From NCBI RefSeq assembly GCF_005518135.1, contig NZ_SULI01000007.1, positions 93,856 through 157,855 of the forward strand: a stretch of DNA of 64,000 bases, written 5' to 3'. This DNA comes from Shimia litoralis (lineage in GTDB: Bacteria > Pseudomonadota > Alphaproteobacteria > Rhodobacterales > Rhodobacteraceae). Of this stretch, positions 63,954 through 64,000 are shown piece by piece. Position 1 is the stretch's first letter. Every line of letters begins with the position of its first letter. The notes below the pieces were generated by a model. That model was not told the origin of the DNA and ran no database searches. It saw nothing but the letters and a program-made list of their open reading frames with translations. Both the position numbers and the translations under genes were made by a program.

Positions 63954-64000
63954 TGCCGCTCCTTTGATAGCATTTACTGCAACAAAGGAGATGAACTATG
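63937..64000 (+). other. Possible insertion junction and start of a new gene
   Basis: From about 63937 the sequence no longer matches the oxoamine synthase family. It contains several stops and ends with AAAGGAG (63984-63990), seven bases before an ATG at 63998. That is the layout of a mobile-element left end followed by a transposase start. I cannot name the element from 64 bases. Confidence 0.35.

Noticed and set aside
1..64000. CRISPR arrays, tRNA or rRNA genes
   Set aside because: I saw no regularly spaced direct repeats and no tRNA-like cloverleaf or CCA-ended gene in any intergenic stretch read on both strands.

Overview
The window looks like a chromosome segment of a marine alphaproteobacterium of the order Rhodobacterales (Roseobacter lineage). 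The grounds are family-level: aerobic cobalamin genes (cobC/cobD), a riboswitch-controlled CbtAB cobalt importer with a DUF1636 protein nearby, COQ9, a tripartite tricarboxylate transporter (TTT) operon, glcDEF, and leuC-leuD separated from leuB by lineage-type genes. Coding density is high. I see no tRNA, rRNA, CRISPR array or complete mobile element.

Layout. 0-5 kb: the end of a glutathionyl-hydroquinone reductase gene, a receiver-like protein lacking its phospho-acceptor Asp, overlapping cobC-cobD, a lytic transglycosylase and a small exported protein. 5-13.1 kb: a catabolic block of tctC-tctB-tctA, an aldehyde dehydrogenase and a Tm-1-like (UPF0261) protein, divergent from an IclR regulator and a class-III aminotransferase, with a perfect palindrome between the two arms. 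13.2-16.6 kb: smc. 16.9-18.4 kb: cobalamin riboswitch, cbtB, cbtA and DUF1636. 18.5-28.1 kb: GNAT, lipoprotein, polytopic membrane protein, a MocR-like aminotransferase divergent from an FCD/GntR regulator, quinone oxidoreductase, COQ9, rpsU, a YghU-type GST, succinate-semialdehyde dehydrogenase and a single-domain globin. 28.1-28.8 kb: hsp20, with a heat-shock-type promoter and a leader that folds like a ROSE RNA thermometer. 28.8-38.1 kb: trypsin-like protease, glcDEF, DUF599, rsfS-rlmH, an MscS channel and a TauE-type exporter. 38.2-47.4 kb: leuC-leuD, a membrane protein, a degenerate phosphodiesterase-fold protein, an epimerase/LysR pair, leuB and a U32 tRNA-hydroxylation protein. 47.4-53.9 kb: seven translationally coupled minus-strand genes for an unidentified glycan or glycoside. 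54.2-56.6 kb: a second, large MscS-type channel. 56.7-62.5 kb: a complete oligopeptide-type ABC importer. 62.7-64 kb: a paralogue of the glycan-cluster methyltransferase, then an alpha-oxoamine synthase gene that stops about halfway.

How the genes work together. Two B12 elements (corrin side-chain synthesis and B12-repressed cobalt uptake) lie within 17 kb. The TTT block has the parts to import a carboxylate and process an amine and an aldehyde; its substrate is not evident. The glycan operon (four glycosyltransferases, a histidine phosphatase, a polysaccharide deacetylase and a SAM methyltransferase, joined by overlaps of 1-4 bases) is the best candidate for an undescribed pathway. The hsp20 leader is the clearest undescribed regulatory element. 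The right edge carries a broken gene that may mark an insertion.
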